This document shows, piece by piece, positions 27,644 through 36,009 of a stretch of DNA of 46,258 nt. Both the position numbers and the translations under genes were made by a program. How positions within the stretch are numbered: position 1 is the first letter of the stretch; each line of letters opens with the position of its first letter. Source of the stretch: Fuerstiella sp. (lineage in GTDB: Bacteria; Planctomycetota; Planctomycetia; Planctomycetales; Planctomycetaceae); contig JAQWLN010000183.1 of NCBI GenBank assembly GCA_029247265.1, forward strand, positions 1-46,258, written 5' to 3'. A model generated the notes under the pieces. That model was given only the letters and a program-made list of their open reading frames with translations. It made no database searches and was not told where the DNA came from.

Positions 27644-28327
27644 CTACTGCAACGGCTTCTCGTCCAAGCGCCAGTCGATCGGGGGTTGGTCGTTCGACTG
27701 CAGAAAGTCGTTAATCTGCGAAAACGGGCGACTTCCGATGAATCCTCGTCTGGCCGACAGCGGCGACGGGTGCGAGCTCTGGATGAGCAGGTGCCGCTCG
27801 TGAATCAAAGTCGCTTTTTTCTGAGCTGGTTTGCCCCACAGTACAAACGCCACTGACGGCAGTTCATTTACGTGCTCGATGACTCGTGTCGTGAATTCTT
27901 CCCAGCCGCGTTTGCGATGAGAATTCGGCTCGTGCGCCCGGACCGTCAGCACTGTGTTGAGCAGCAGGACTCCCTGCTGCGCCCATGATTCGAGGCACCC
28001 GTGTTTGGCTGCCGGAATCCGAAGGTCACTTTCCAGTTCCTTGTAGATGTTTCGCAGCGATGGCGGGACCTTAATGTCGTGCCTTACCGAGAAACTGAGT
28101 CCATGAGCTTGGCCGTTATCGTGGTACGGATCCTGCCCCAGAATAAGAACGCGCACGCGTCGCAGAGGTGTCATTGTTAGCGCGGCGAAAACGTCGTCTG
28201 CGGGCGGGAAGACAGGACCCGCGTCTCGTTCCCGGGATACGAATTGCTGCAATGCTCGAAAATCCGGGGACGTAAGGTTGTCTTTCAGCGTCTCACGCCA
28301 GCATTCCGGAATTACATTGAGATTCAT
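27644..28327 (-). CDS. ung: Uracil-DNA glycosylase, family 1
   Basis: Ung removes uracil from DNA in base-excision repair. The 227-residue protein has all family 1 motifs: GQDPYH at 64-69 with the catalytic Asp66, LSFSV, LLLNTVLTV near 122-129, and HPSPLSA with His186 in the minor-groove intercalation loop. I start at the ATG at 28327, which is directly followed by the conserved MNLN...CW opening. A GTG ten codons upstream is an alternative, as neither start has a strong ribosome site. A kinase gene ends 65 bases upstream. Confidence 0.95.
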   Translation of the reverse strand: MNLNVIPECWRETLKDNLTSPDFRALQQFVSRERDAGPVFPPADDVFAALTMTPLRRVRVLILGQDPYHDNGQAHGLSFSVRHDIKVPPSLRNIYKELESDLRIPAAKHGCLESWAQQGVLLLNTVLTVRAHEPNSHRKRGWEEFTTRVIEHVNELPSVAFVLWGKPAQKKATLIHERHLLIQSSHPSPLSARRGFIGSRPFSQINDFLQSNDQPPIDWRLDEKPLQ

Positions 28328-28392
28328 GGAAGTGATTCTGTGTTCATTTTTTTGCACGCTCTGTTACACGCACACCGTGGTGGAATTCTGTC

Positions 28393-30123
28393 CTACCGTT
28401 TAACGCTGACCATCGTCTCTTCGAGGGCCTCGTCGCTTCGACTGTTGGTGAGTGCCGTCGGAGTCTCGTCCACAGAATCCTGAGATGTTCGTACGCAATC
28501 TGATAAGTGTTCCATCCACCAGGCTTCAGCTCGCTTCCAGCTCCAGTCATCCGCCAGAGGGAGTGACTCCATGGCATCCAGCATTTCGTCGGGTGATTGA
28601 AAACGGTCTTCTGGCAGTTTTGACAGGCATCGCATGACAACGCTATCCAGTTCAGGGCTGACGTCCGTGCCTATTTCTTTGAATGTTGGTGGCGTCTGGG
28701 TGGCATGGGCAACGACAAGTTTCAGTGGGTTTTCAATGTCAAACGGCGGTCGGCCGGTTAACAGGAAATAGGCAACTGCTCCGAGCGAATACAAATCTCC
28801 ACGTGTATCCGTTGAGATGCCCTGAGCCTGTTCAGGGCACATGTATCGCGGTGATCCTTTGATGTCGTTGACGCCGGACAATTCCGGATCTGCAGCGGAC
28901 GTGAGTGGTCGCACCAATCCGAAGTCCAGCAGCTTGACCACGTCAAAGCGTTCGCCAACGTGTGCCAGAAAGACGTTGCTGGGTTTGATGTCGCGATGGA
29001 CTAATTTCCGGGCCGCCGCTTCCCGCAACGCGTTGCAGATCTGGCGCAGAACAAAAATGACCCGCTCCTCCGGCATCGGACCGAATTCTGAGACCGCCTG
29101 TTTTAGATTCTTCCCGTGCAGGTGTTCCATAACATAAAAGAACGTGCCGTCTGTCATCTGGCCGTAGTCAAACACCTGAACGGTGTTCCAGTGCGTCAGC
29201 GTCGCTGTCGTCTGAACTTCGCGCTGAAAGCGTTTCAGGATGACGGGATCGTCTGACAGTTCTCCTCGAATAAGTTTGACGGCACACATTCGCTTCAACA
29301 GGCGATGCTCTGCAAGGTAGACGTCGCCCATTCCTCCGCTGCCGATCTTTTCGCGCAGACGGTACTGCCCCAGTTGTTCTGCTTCCAGTGCTCGGCTTCT
29401 CCAGCGATTCATGATGGCGGTGCCGTATATGGCACAACCGGCTCCCACGGCCAGAGCCAGCAGGTTGCCGGAAAACAGCCCTGCGGAAGTGACTTGCTCG
29501 ACCCGAAACGTGGCAATTGCGGCCACCGAAGATTCGTGCAGGCCGATGACAACGGCCGGCGTGATCGCCATCATAAAAACCATTAACGCCGCGCGTCGGG
29601 CTGTATTCGGAATAAACATGCCGTAGATCATCATCAGGCCGAACGTCGCGATGATCTGGTCCTTCATGGCGCCCACAAATGATACGGCAGCCCATGTGCT
29701 TTCTTCCGCAGTGGCGGTTTCAACGGTCGCGTAGTGTCGGAGGTCTTCGTGCAATTGTGTTCCCAGTTGCAGTGACACTCCCAGAAACATCAACGATTCA
29801 ACCATCCTCAGCCAGAGCACCGAGACATTCCGCGGGCTGTAGAGCCATGCAGCAGCCGACAGCAATCCAAAGAATGTCAGGCCGTCCACCAGGTCCAGCG
29901 AGCCCGACATCGCCAGGGTTCGAATGGCAATTGCCGATTTCGCCATCAGCAGCACCATTGCACTGGCTCGCAGGCGGTGGCGGCGCAGCAGGCCCTGATC
30001 CGATGATTCACTGACGTGCGATTCGCCATCCTGAAAACGAATCCGAGCCAGTGACGCTCGATAGTTCATGAGTTTTGATGCTGAGTGCAGTATTCGCGAC
30101 AGCAGATTGCTGTTCGGTTTCAT
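28393..30123 (-). CDS. Membrane serine/threonine protein kinase with N-terminal six-helix domain
   Basis: The 576-residue protein has about six transmembrane helices between residues 55 and 240, and a Hanks-type kinase domain from about 255 to 525. Kinase motifs are intact: GSGGMGDVY (about 261-269), the lysine in CAVKLI (283), HRDIKPSN (376-383), DFG (400-402) and GSPRYMCPEQA. An Asp/Ser/Thr-rich tail follows. The common bacterial arrangement is kinase first, then helices; here the order is reversed, so the membrane part may sense a signal and the kinase hangs at the C-terminus. ATG at 30123 has AGGAAG just before it. A TTG five codons earlier is possible. It is divergent from the sulfatase maturase gene. 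Confidence 0.93.
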   Translation of the reverse strand: MKPNSNLLSRILHSASKLMNYRASLARIRFQDGESHVSESSDQGLLRRHRLRASAMVLLMAKSAIAIRTLAMSGSLDLVDGLTFFGLLSAAAWLYSPRNVSVLWLRMVESLMFLGVSLQLGTQLHEDLRHYATVETATAEESTWAAVSFVGAMKDQIIATFGLMMIYGMFIPNTARRAALMVFMMAITPAVVIGLHESSVAAIATFRVEQVTSAGLFSGNLLALAVGAGCAIYGTAIMNRWRSRALEAEQLGQYRLREKIGSGGMGDVYLAEHRLLKRMCAVKLIRGELSDDPVILKRFQREVQTTATLTHWNTVQVFDYGQMTDGTFFYVMEHLHGKNLKQAVSEFGPMPEERVIFVLRQICNALREAAARKLVHRDIKPSNVFLAHVGERFDVVKLLDFGLVRPLTSAADPELSGVNDIKGSPRYMCPEQAQGISTDTRGDLYSLGAVAYFLLTGRPPFDIENPLKLVVAHATQTPPTFKEIGTDVSPELDSVVMRCLSKLPEDRFQSPDEMLDAMESLPLADDWSWKRAEAWWMEHLSDCVRTSQDSVDETPTALTNSRSDEALEETMVSVKR

Positions 30124-30250
30124 GACTTCCTGAATCAATTCCGGCGGTTTGTGGCATGCATTGAGTTCATCGGCGGTGCAATTGCAGTCTATGCGTTAAC
30201 ATCTGCTGCTCCAGTCTATTCTTACAACAAACCGCAAGATTTCTCACGGC

Positions 30251-31630
30251 ATGTCCAACCAGACACACAGTCTGACCGCTCAGTTCACAGATCAGCCATT
30301 CCACGTGATGACCAAGCCGATCGGGCCGATCTGTAATCTGGACTGCACGTATTGCTATTACCTGCACAAGGAGGAGCTTTACCCGAAGGGGAACAAATGG
30401 AAGATGGCCGACGATTGTCTGGCGTCGTATATCCGTCAGTACATTGATGCTCAGCCAGCTGGCACAGAGGAAGTCACGTTTGCCTGGCAGGGTGGCGAGC
30501 CGACTCTGCTGGGCGTGGAATTCTTCGAACGGTGCGTCGAAATTCAAAAAAAACATGCTCGGCAAGGCATGAAGATTGCCAACACGCTGCAGACAAACGG
30601 CATTCTGCTGGACGACGACTGGTGCCGATTCTTCCTGAAAAACGGATTCCTGATCGGTCTGTCCATTGATGGCCCCGCTGATCTGCATGATGCCTACCGC
30701 GTCGACCATCAGGGCCAGGGCAGCCATGCCAAAGTTATTGGTGCGATCAGAAAACTGAAAAAGTTCGGTGTCGAATTCAATGCACTGGTCGTGGTAAATC
30801 GCCTGAACGGTGACCACGGTGCGCGGATCTATCGCTACCTCCGTGACGCGGGCTGTCAGTACCTGCAATTCATCCCGATTGTGGAACCGTCCGGTGTCGG
30901 TCGACATGCCGAAGGGCAACCGGTCGCAGCCAACCATTTCACTCCGTTCGACGCCGCTGACACGGCGGTCAGTTCTCGCAGCGTGTTGCCGGAGCAATTC
31001 GGCACGTTTCTGTGCGACGCCTTTGATGAGTGGATTCAACGCGATGTGGGTCGAGTGTTCGTGCAGATATTCGATCAGGCGCTCAGTGCCTGGGTAGGCG
31101 TGGAGCCATCCTTGTGTGTCTTCCGTCGCACGTGCGGGCGAGCCCTCGCGATGGAACATAACGGCGACGTGTACAGCTGCGACCATTACGTTGAACCGGA
31201 TTACCTGCTGGGCAATCTGAACTTCGTTCGGCTGGAAGACCTGGTAAATTCAGGACGCCAGCAGGAATTCGGTGACGCCAAGCTAAACACGTTGCCGCAG
31301 TACTGTCTGGACTGCGAGGTTCGTCATGCGTGCAACGGGGAATGTCCGAAGAATCGTTTTCTGCAGACGCCCGATGGTACCGACGGCCTGAATTTTCTGT
31401 GTGCCGGTTATCGAAAGTTCTTTAACCATGTGGATCCGGCCATGCAGCAGATGGCGGCGTTCGTGAAAAGCCGTCGCCCGGCAGCCCTGATCATGGAGCA
31501 GCATGCGGCCACGAAAGCCACCGCTGCTGATGCTCCTGTACCGCGCAGTGATGCCACGCCCCGCCGCAACGATCCGTGTCCCTGTGGTTCCGGCAAAAAG
31601 TACAAGTCGTGCTGCCTGCGTCAACGTTGA
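30251..31630 (+). CDS. Anaerobic sulfatase-maturating enzyme with SEC-C tail
   Basis: This radical SAM enzyme oxidises the active-site Cys or Ser of sulfatases to formylglycine in the cytoplasm before export. The SAM cluster site is CNLDCTYC (Cys28, Cys32, Cys35) after MTKPIGPI, and WQGGEPTLLG and LSIDGP are family blocks. A SPASM-type cysteine set follows (CGRALAMEHNGDVYSCDHYV, YCLDCEVRHACNGECPKNRF) for two auxiliary clusters. The last 20 residues are a SEC-C zinc motif (RRNDPCPCGSGKKYKSCC), as in the SecA tail, which may bring the enzyme to nascent chains or SecA. The likely client in this window is the sulfatase at 18076-19524. ATG at 30251 lies 127 bases from the divergent kinase gene. 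Confidence 0.93.
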   Translation: MSNQTHSLTAQFTDQPFHVMTKPIGPICNLDCTYCYYLHKEELYPKGNKWKMADDCLASYIRQYIDAQPAGTEEVTFAWQGGEPTLLGVEFFERCVEIQKKHARQGMKIANTLQTNGILLDDDWCRFFLKNGFLIGLSIDGPADLHDAYRVDHQGQGSHAKVIGAIRKLKKFGVEFNALVVVNRLNGDHGARIYRYLRDAGCQYLQFIPIVEPSGVGRHAEGQPVAANHFTPFDAADTAVSSRSVLPEQFGTFLCDAFDEWIQRDVGRVFVQIFDQALSAWVGVEPSLCVFRRTCGRALAMEHNGDVYSCDHYVEPDYLLGNLNFVRLEDLVNSGRQQEFGDAKLNTLPQYCLDCEVRHACNGECPKNRFLQTPDGTDGLNFLCAGYRKFFNHVDPAMQQMAAFVKSRRPAALIMEQHAATKATAADAPVPRSDATPRRNDPCPCGSGKKYKSCCLRQR

Positions 31631-31729
31631 GCGTGTTTCAGGACAGGCACATTCGCTGAGAATTAGGATTGTCAGAGGAGAACAGGACCGTGCTGACCGC
31701 GCCGTCACTGATGAAACGAGAGAACGGGA

Positions 31730-31786
31730 GCCACTGGCTCCGCCAGCGTGTTCGACCACATTAAACGCAATGGCGGAGCCAGTGGC
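31730..31786. repeat. Dispersed double-hairpin palindrome, copy A
   Basis: GCCACTGGCTCCGCCA (31730-31745) is the exact reverse complement of 31771-31786, with a 25-base spacer. Pairing extends weakly into the spacer. Each arm can also fold on itself (CACTGGC against GCCAG...), giving two small hairpins in tandem. It lies between the 3' ends of the maturase gene and leuB. A close relative lies at 42487-42554. Confidence 0.85.
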
Positions 31787-31813
31787 ACACACGCGCAAGG
31801 GCGCGGAGGAAAT

Positions 31814-31891
31814 GAGAATTCCTCCTCTGCGTCTCTACGCGAGAATTCCTCCTCTGCGTTTCTACGCGAGAATTCGACACTCTGGCTACGC
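31814..31891. repeat. Tandem 27-bp repeat next to palindrome copy A
   Basis: Two near-identical 27-base units occupy 31814-31840 and 31841-31867, each beginning GAGAATTCCTCCTCTGCGT and ending CTACGC, with one base difference. A degenerate third unit occupies 31868-31891. In one frame they read ENSSSASLR; in the other strand they resemble the CGCAGAG-type repeats often seen in non-coding DNA of diverse bacteria. The array lies in the gap between two convergent genes and stops eight bases before the leuB stop. Confidence 0.85.
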
Positions 31892-31898
31892 GCAGTTC

Positions 31899-32969
31899 CT
31901 AAGCAAGCTGCTGAAGCACATGATTGCCCATTTCTGTCGTGGAAATCGTCGTTCCGCCTGTAGCAATATCCTTTGTGCGGTGACCGGCTTTCAGTGTTGC
32001 AGCGACGGCTGATTCGATGGCTGCGGCTTCTTCATCTAAATTCAGCGAATGTCGCAGCAGCATGGCTGACGCCAGAAATGTTGCCAGTGGGTTGGCGATA
32101 TTCTGTCCGGCGATATCAGGAGCGGATCCATGGATCGGTTCGTACAGACCGGGGCCGTCGCTGCCCAGTGATGCTGACGGCAGAAGCCCCAGCGATCCTG
32201 GCAGCATAGACGCGGCGTCCGTCAAAATGTCGCCGAACATGTTGCCCGTGACGACGACGTCAAAGTCCTTTGGCCGAGAAATCAAGTGCATCGCCATTGC
32301 GTCGACAAGCACGACTTCGTATTCGATCTCAGGAAATTCCTCCTTCACAACCCGTTCTGCCACCTGCCGCCACAGTCGTGAGACTTCCAGCACGTTGGCT
32401 TTGTCGACCGACGTGAGTTTACCGCGACGCTCTTTGGCAGCCGCTGCTGCCAGACGTACGATGCGCTCAACTTCGCCGGTCGAATACACCATTTCGTTGT
32501 AGGCTTCTTCTCCGGATTCGTGCGGACGACGTCCGGAACCGCCGAAGTAGATTCCTCCGGTAAGTTCACGAAAGAACAGAATGTCGGTGCCTGCCACGAT
32601 TTCACGGCGCAGTGGAGAGGCATCGACCAATTCATCAAACGTATTGATCGGCCGCAGGTTGGCAAACAGACCAAGTTCCTGACGAATCTTCAACAGGCCA
32701 ACTTCGGGGCGTGTCTTTGCTGTGGGGTCGTCCCATTTCGGACCGCCCACGGCACCCAGCAAAATGGCATCTGAGTCTTTGCAGGCGTCGATTGTCGGTT
32801 GTGGCAGCGGATCACCAAAGTCGTCAATAGCGTTGCCGCCAATCGGATGTTCCGCCATCGCAAACGTATGCCCATATTTTGCAGCAACGGCTTCAAGCAG
32901 TCGCTTTCCCTGAGTCACAATCTCGGGGCCAATGCCGTCACCCGGCAGCAGGACGATCTTTGCGTCCAT
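31899..32969 (-). CDS. leuB: 3-isopropylmalate dehydrogenase
   Basis: LeuB oxidises and decarboxylates 3-isopropylmalate to 2-oxoisocaproate with NAD in leucine synthesis. The 356-residue protein matches the family throughout: [13 protein letters not shown] at the start, [26 protein letters not shown], the catalytic Lys in [36 protein letters not shown] for the metal ligands and [12 protein letters not shown] for the adenine site. I start at the ATG at 32969 with AAAGG about 9 bases upstream. The frame continues 37 codons further without family similarity. Other leu genes are not in the window. A repeat cluster lies directly 3' of it. Confidence 0.96.
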   Translation of the reverse strand: MDAKIVLLPGDGIGPEIVTQGKRLLEAVAAKYGHTFAMAEHPIGGNAIDDFGDPLPQPTIDACKDSDAILLGAVGGPKWDDPTAKTRPEVGLLKIRQELGLFANLRPINTFDELVDASPLRREIVAGTDILFFRELTGGIYFGGSGRRPHESGEEAYNEMVYSTGEVERIVRLAAAAAKERRGKLTSVDKANVLEVSRLWRQVAERVVKEEFPEIEYEVVLVDAMAMHLISRPKDFDVVVTGNMFGDILTDAASMLPGSLGLLPSASLGSDGPGLYEPIHGSAPDIAGQNIANPLATFLASAMLLRHSLNLDEEAAAIESAVAATLKAGHRTKDIATGGTTISTTEMGNHVLQQLA

Positions 32970-33177
32970 AATGTGAAACCTTTGTTCGATATCGCAATTG
33001 TTGATTGAGTAGCAGCTGCAGGCCCCAGCGTCAGCGAGGGAACAGGATTCACACCGTAGGCTGGCCATCCCGCAATTCAACCGTCAATCACGGCGTGTGG
33101 GGCAAACGGGATGACTTTCTCCCGATCGGTACAGATCACGTGCTTCTTGTTTGCCGGATGTCGGACGCACAGCGTCG

Positions 33178-33921
33178 CTAACGATACACCGAATCCGTCG
33201 GTTCATCGGCCATTTGAAATGCGGGAGCGTCATCCAGTGAATCGGAAGCCTCAAGCATCTCCGGGGCGGGTTCCGCGTTCGGAGCTTTCAGAATGCCGGC
33301 AGACGTCAGGCTGGCATACGTCAGAAACATCACCAGGCCGAGTGCCAGGCCGTTTGGCAGCGAGTCCCTGCCGAAAAACTTCACAGCACTGCCTGCCGAT
33401 TTACTCAATTTGATGCGGACCCCATCCCACTGAACACTGTACATCTCGTCCAGCACAAGGTGAGACATGAAGCCGAGGGCCACGCCCATCGCCATCAGCA
33501 GACGGACTCTGAGATCAGGACTGTGATACGACAGGAAAGTTGCTTCGGCGGCAATGATAACGGCGGGGATGCTGTGGAACATGCCGCGGTGCACCGTCAG
33601 CTTTCCCAGTACCGCCGCCCCACCGTATCGGACGCCTCCGTACAGCAACAGGGAAAACAGCATCGCCCGATCGCCGCTGATGCCCAAACTGTTTGCATGC
33701 TGCAACAACAGTAGCGGTGCCAGAGCTGCCGTCACTCCGAATAACTCGCGAACGGGTTTTCCGCTTTGGGAATCCATGTCCGGCAGCATGCCGGAAATCC
33801 ATGTCAGAATCGCCGCAATCATTGCCTGAGCCATCGAGAACCCCATCGCAAAAAAAGCGGCGCACGCATAGGCGATGCCGAGTGTTCCGCTGACGGTGAT
33901 GTGTTCGCGATAAGCGGCCAT
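33178..33921 (-). CDS. YdjM-like inner-membrane metal-dependent hydrolase family protein
   Basis: The 247-residue product has five or so hydrophobic helices and the ligand motifs of the YdjM/DUF457 family: GMLPDMDSQSGKPV near 44-57, HRGMFHSIP near 113 and LGFMSHLVLDEMYS near 150-163. These residues are thought to bind a metal, but the reaction is not established. A hydrophilic acidic tail of about 40 residues ends the protein. It lies between leuB (208 bases downstream, same strand) and the divergent GntR gene. E. coli YdjM is SOS-regulated; I see no LexA box here. Confidence 0.8.
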   Translation of the reverse strand: MAAYREHITVSGTLGIAYACAAFFAMGFSMAQAMIAAILTWISGMLPDMDSQSGKPVRELFGVTAALAPLLLLQHANSLGISGDRAMLFSLLLYGGVRYGGAAVLGKLTVHRGMFHSIPAVIIAAEATFLSYHSPDLRVRLLMAMGVALGFMSHLVLDEMYSVQWDGVRIKLSKSAGSAVKFFGRDSLPNGLALGLVMFLTYASLTSAGILKAPNAEPAPEMLEASDSLDDAPAFQMADEPTDSVYR

Positions 33922-34159
33922 GACTCACTGTAGATCGGGGATAGAGGATGATGCTGAGGAATCGTAGCTTCATCCGTATTCACGAGAACCCGCGTTTGAG
34001 CTTCGCCACCGAATCATTGCCGCCAAAGTTCGGGTCAGGCAGGCTGCGCGGCAGATTCCGCCGAACAATTCATGCTCGCAGCATTGAGAAAAGCGTGGCG
34101 CCTGCCCTCAGTGAGTTTTCTTCACGGAGTCCGAGGTGCCCCGAATTCGAGCAGAGCCC

Positions 34160-34217
34160 TTGACGTTCACGAGTTTGTGTGAACTATTACACACAGTACG
34201 CTGTGTAAGGGCTGGGC
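34160..34217 (+). promoter_or_regulatory. Promoter and 22-bp palindromic operator of the GntR-ABC operon
   Basis: TTGACG at 34160-34165 is a good -35 element. A -10-like TATTAC lies at 34185-34190, 19 bases downstream, slightly long for sigma-70. Overlapping the -10 and the transcription start is a 22-base near-perfect palindrome, TTACACA (34187-34193), then a centre with GTAC, then TGTGTAA (34202-34208). AAGGG at 34207-34211 serves as ribosome site for ATG 34218. A repressor of the YtrA type encoded next door should bind here and control itself. Confidence 0.7.
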
Positions 34218-34625
34218 ATGGCGCTTGATCTCACCATTGCAACGGGCAGTTCCACTCCCATCTATCGGCAGGTTGTCGATCAGGTTAGGCGAGCGGTGGT
34301 GCGCCGTGAATTGAAGGTGGGGGACCAGTTGCCGAGTGTTCGCGTCATGGCTGAACGTCTGCTGGTGAATCACAACACAATTGCCAAGGCGTACGGCGAA
34401 CTTGTGCGTGACGGCGATATTGAGTCGCGACATGGCAAAGGTGTGTTTGTTGCACAAAAGCGAAGCATCTACACCAGGGCAGAACGCAGTCGCCGGCTGG
34501 ACGATGCGTTGGAAACGTTTCTGGGCGAAGCGATTGCACTGGGTATTGACACAGATGAAATTCTGCAGTCGGTGACTAAGAAATTATCTAACTTCACCAG
34601 TCAGTCCGGACGAGGTCAGGCATGA
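34218..34625 (+). CDS. GntR-family repressor, YtrA subfamily
   Basis: The 135-residue protein is a winged-helix DNA-binding domain (about 10-75: STPIYRQVVDQVRRAVVRRELKVGDQLPSVRVMAERLLVNHNTIAKAYGELVRDGDIESRHGKGVFV) with a short helical C-terminus instead of the large effector domain of other GntR types. That is the YtrA subfamily, which usually represses a following ABC transporter operon in response to cell-envelope stress or antibiotics. It overlaps the ABC ATPase gene by ATGA (34622-34625). A palindrome fit for its dimer lies at 34187-34208. Confidence 0.93.
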   Translation: MALDLTIATGSSTPIYRQVVDQVRRAVVRRELKVGDQLPSVRVMAERLLVNHNTIAKAYGELVRDGDIESRHGKGVFVAQKRSIYTRAERSRRLDDALETFLGEAIALGIDTDEILQSVTKKLSNFTSQSGRGQA

Positions 34626-35527
34626 ACGACTTTGTTATTCAGACGAATGGCCTGACCAAATTTTATGGGAAGAAATGCGCCGTGGATCAGGTCAGTCTGA
34701 CCGTGCCGCGCGGCGGTGTGTATGCCTTGATGGGGCGAAACGGGTCTGGAAAAACCACGACGATTCGGATGCTGCTGGGATTGGTCACTCCGACTCGCGG
34801 GACAGCGTCTGTGCTGGGTTGCAGCAGTCTTGACCTGACTCCGGCAGTGCGCTCGCGCATCGGTTATTTGAGCGAAAGTCATTACGTCTATCGCTGGATG
34901 AAGATTGCGGACTGCGCGAAGTTTCAACAGGGTACGTTTTTCCGGTGGAACCAGACGATCTTCGACGCGATTGTTGACCACTTCGGGCTGGATCGATCGA
35001 CGAAAGCCGGTGCCCTGTCCCGAGGTGAACGAGCGGGACTGTGTCTGGCAATGACTCTTGGTACGGAACCGGACCTGTTAATTCTGGATGACCCCGCCCT
35101 GGGGCTGGACCCTGTGGCTCGACGGTCGCTGGTGGAAGCGATGCTGGCGGTGACCAGCCACAGCGAACGCACAATTCTGTTCAGCTCACATCTGCTGGAC
35201 GACGTTGAACGCGTCGCCGATCACGTGGGGATTATTGACCGGGGAGTGCTGCGGGTTCAGGCTTCAGCGGACGACTTTCGTGAACGAATCTGTCAGTGGC
35301 GGCTGACATTCGAAACGCCGCCGGATGCCCTGCCTGCAGTTACCGGAGTGGTGCACACGGAATATCTTGATAATGAAATCCGCCTGACGATCGCCAATAG
35401 CAGCGACGAAACTGAGGCCGCGTTGCGTGCTCTGAATCCTAAACGGATGGAAAAAACCGGCGTTGGGCTGGAGCGGGCCGTGATTGATTACCTGACGACT
35501 CGAGGGAGCAGCGGTTCTTTGCTTTAG
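34622..35527 (+). CDS. ABC transporter ATP-binding protein with atypical signature motifs
   Basis: The 301-residue protein has Walker A GRNGSGKT (38-45), a signature LSRGE at 132-136 instead of LSGGQ, and Walker B LLILDDPALGLDP (152-164), in which the usual catalytic Glu is Asp157. The H-loop is in FSSHLLDDVERVAD. A C-terminal extension of about 80 residues follows. The family resembles YtrB/CcmA-like exporters. It is coupled to the GntR gene and followed by a permease frame that is broken by stop codons, so the transporter may not work. The Asp substitution could slow ATP hydrolysis; related planctomycete ATPases may share it. Confidence 0.93.
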   Translation: MNDFVIQTNGLTKFYGKKCAVDQVSLTVPRGGVYALMGRNGSGKTTTIRMLLGLVTPTRGTASVLGCSSLDLTPAVRSRIGYLSESHYVYRWMKIADCAKFQQGTFFRWNQTIFDAIVDHFGLDRSTKAGALSRGERAGLCLAMTLGTEPDLLILDDPALGLDPVARRSLVEAMLAVTSHSERTILFSSHLLDDVERVADHVGIIDRGVLRVQASADDFRERICQWRLTFETPPDALPAVTGVVHTEYLDNEIRLTIANSSDETEAALRALNPKRMEKTGVGLERAVIDYLTTRGSSGSLL

Positions 35528-35619
35528 GCGGTTGGGGCGTCGCGTTCGCAAGACGAATCTGTGCAGCAGATAGCTGCAATTTCACAGTAGACGTTATGAC
35601 GGTGTGACAGGAATTTGAA

Positions 35620-36006
35620 ATGCAAGCCATCATTTACAAAGAACTGCGTGAACTGGCACCGTGGTCGCTGCTGTTTCTGGTGGGGATCATCATCAGCACG
35701 TATGCCGTACTGATGGAATCGTTTTATCTGCGCCCCGTCAGCAACATCTTTACGAAAGAGCTGTTTTTGCAGATGGCCGTGGCTCCTTCGATCGCGGCCC
35801 TGGTTCTGGCTTTTCGACAGACCGTCCCCGAATTCTGGCGAGATCACTGGGCGTTTCTGGTCCAGCGTGGCGTCTCAATGACGCAGATATTCTTTGCCAG
35901 GCTTATTGCAGCAGCCGTTGTGTACGTGCTTGTTGTGTTGACGGCGCTACTGATGCCCGTCGTTTGCTGTTGTTGGAACGGAATTGATCGTTTTCCGTTC
36001 GAATAG
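35620..36006 (+). pseudogene. ABC permease, N-terminal fragment ending at an in-frame TAG
   Basis: This frame encodes 128 residues of a membrane protein: a short cytoplasmic start (MQAIIYKELRELAPWS), a helix (LLFLVGIIISTYAV), a second (PSIAALVLAFRQ) and a third (FFARLIAAAVVYVLVVLTALLMPVV). It then meets TAG at 36004-36006. The same frame continues two codons later with ATG at 36010 and more helices, so the two parts are one protein split by the stop. TGG would restore a tryptophan in a membrane-edge segment (RFPFE-stop-KMLLAP). It lies 92 bases after the ABC ATPase gene. I call it a fragment of a disrupted gene; a real small subunit is less likely. Confidence 0.75.
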
Positions 36007-36009
36007 AAA

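Noticed and set aside
31814..31891. Possible CRISPR array
   Set aside because: Units are contiguous with no spacers, only two to three in number, and no cas gene is nearby.
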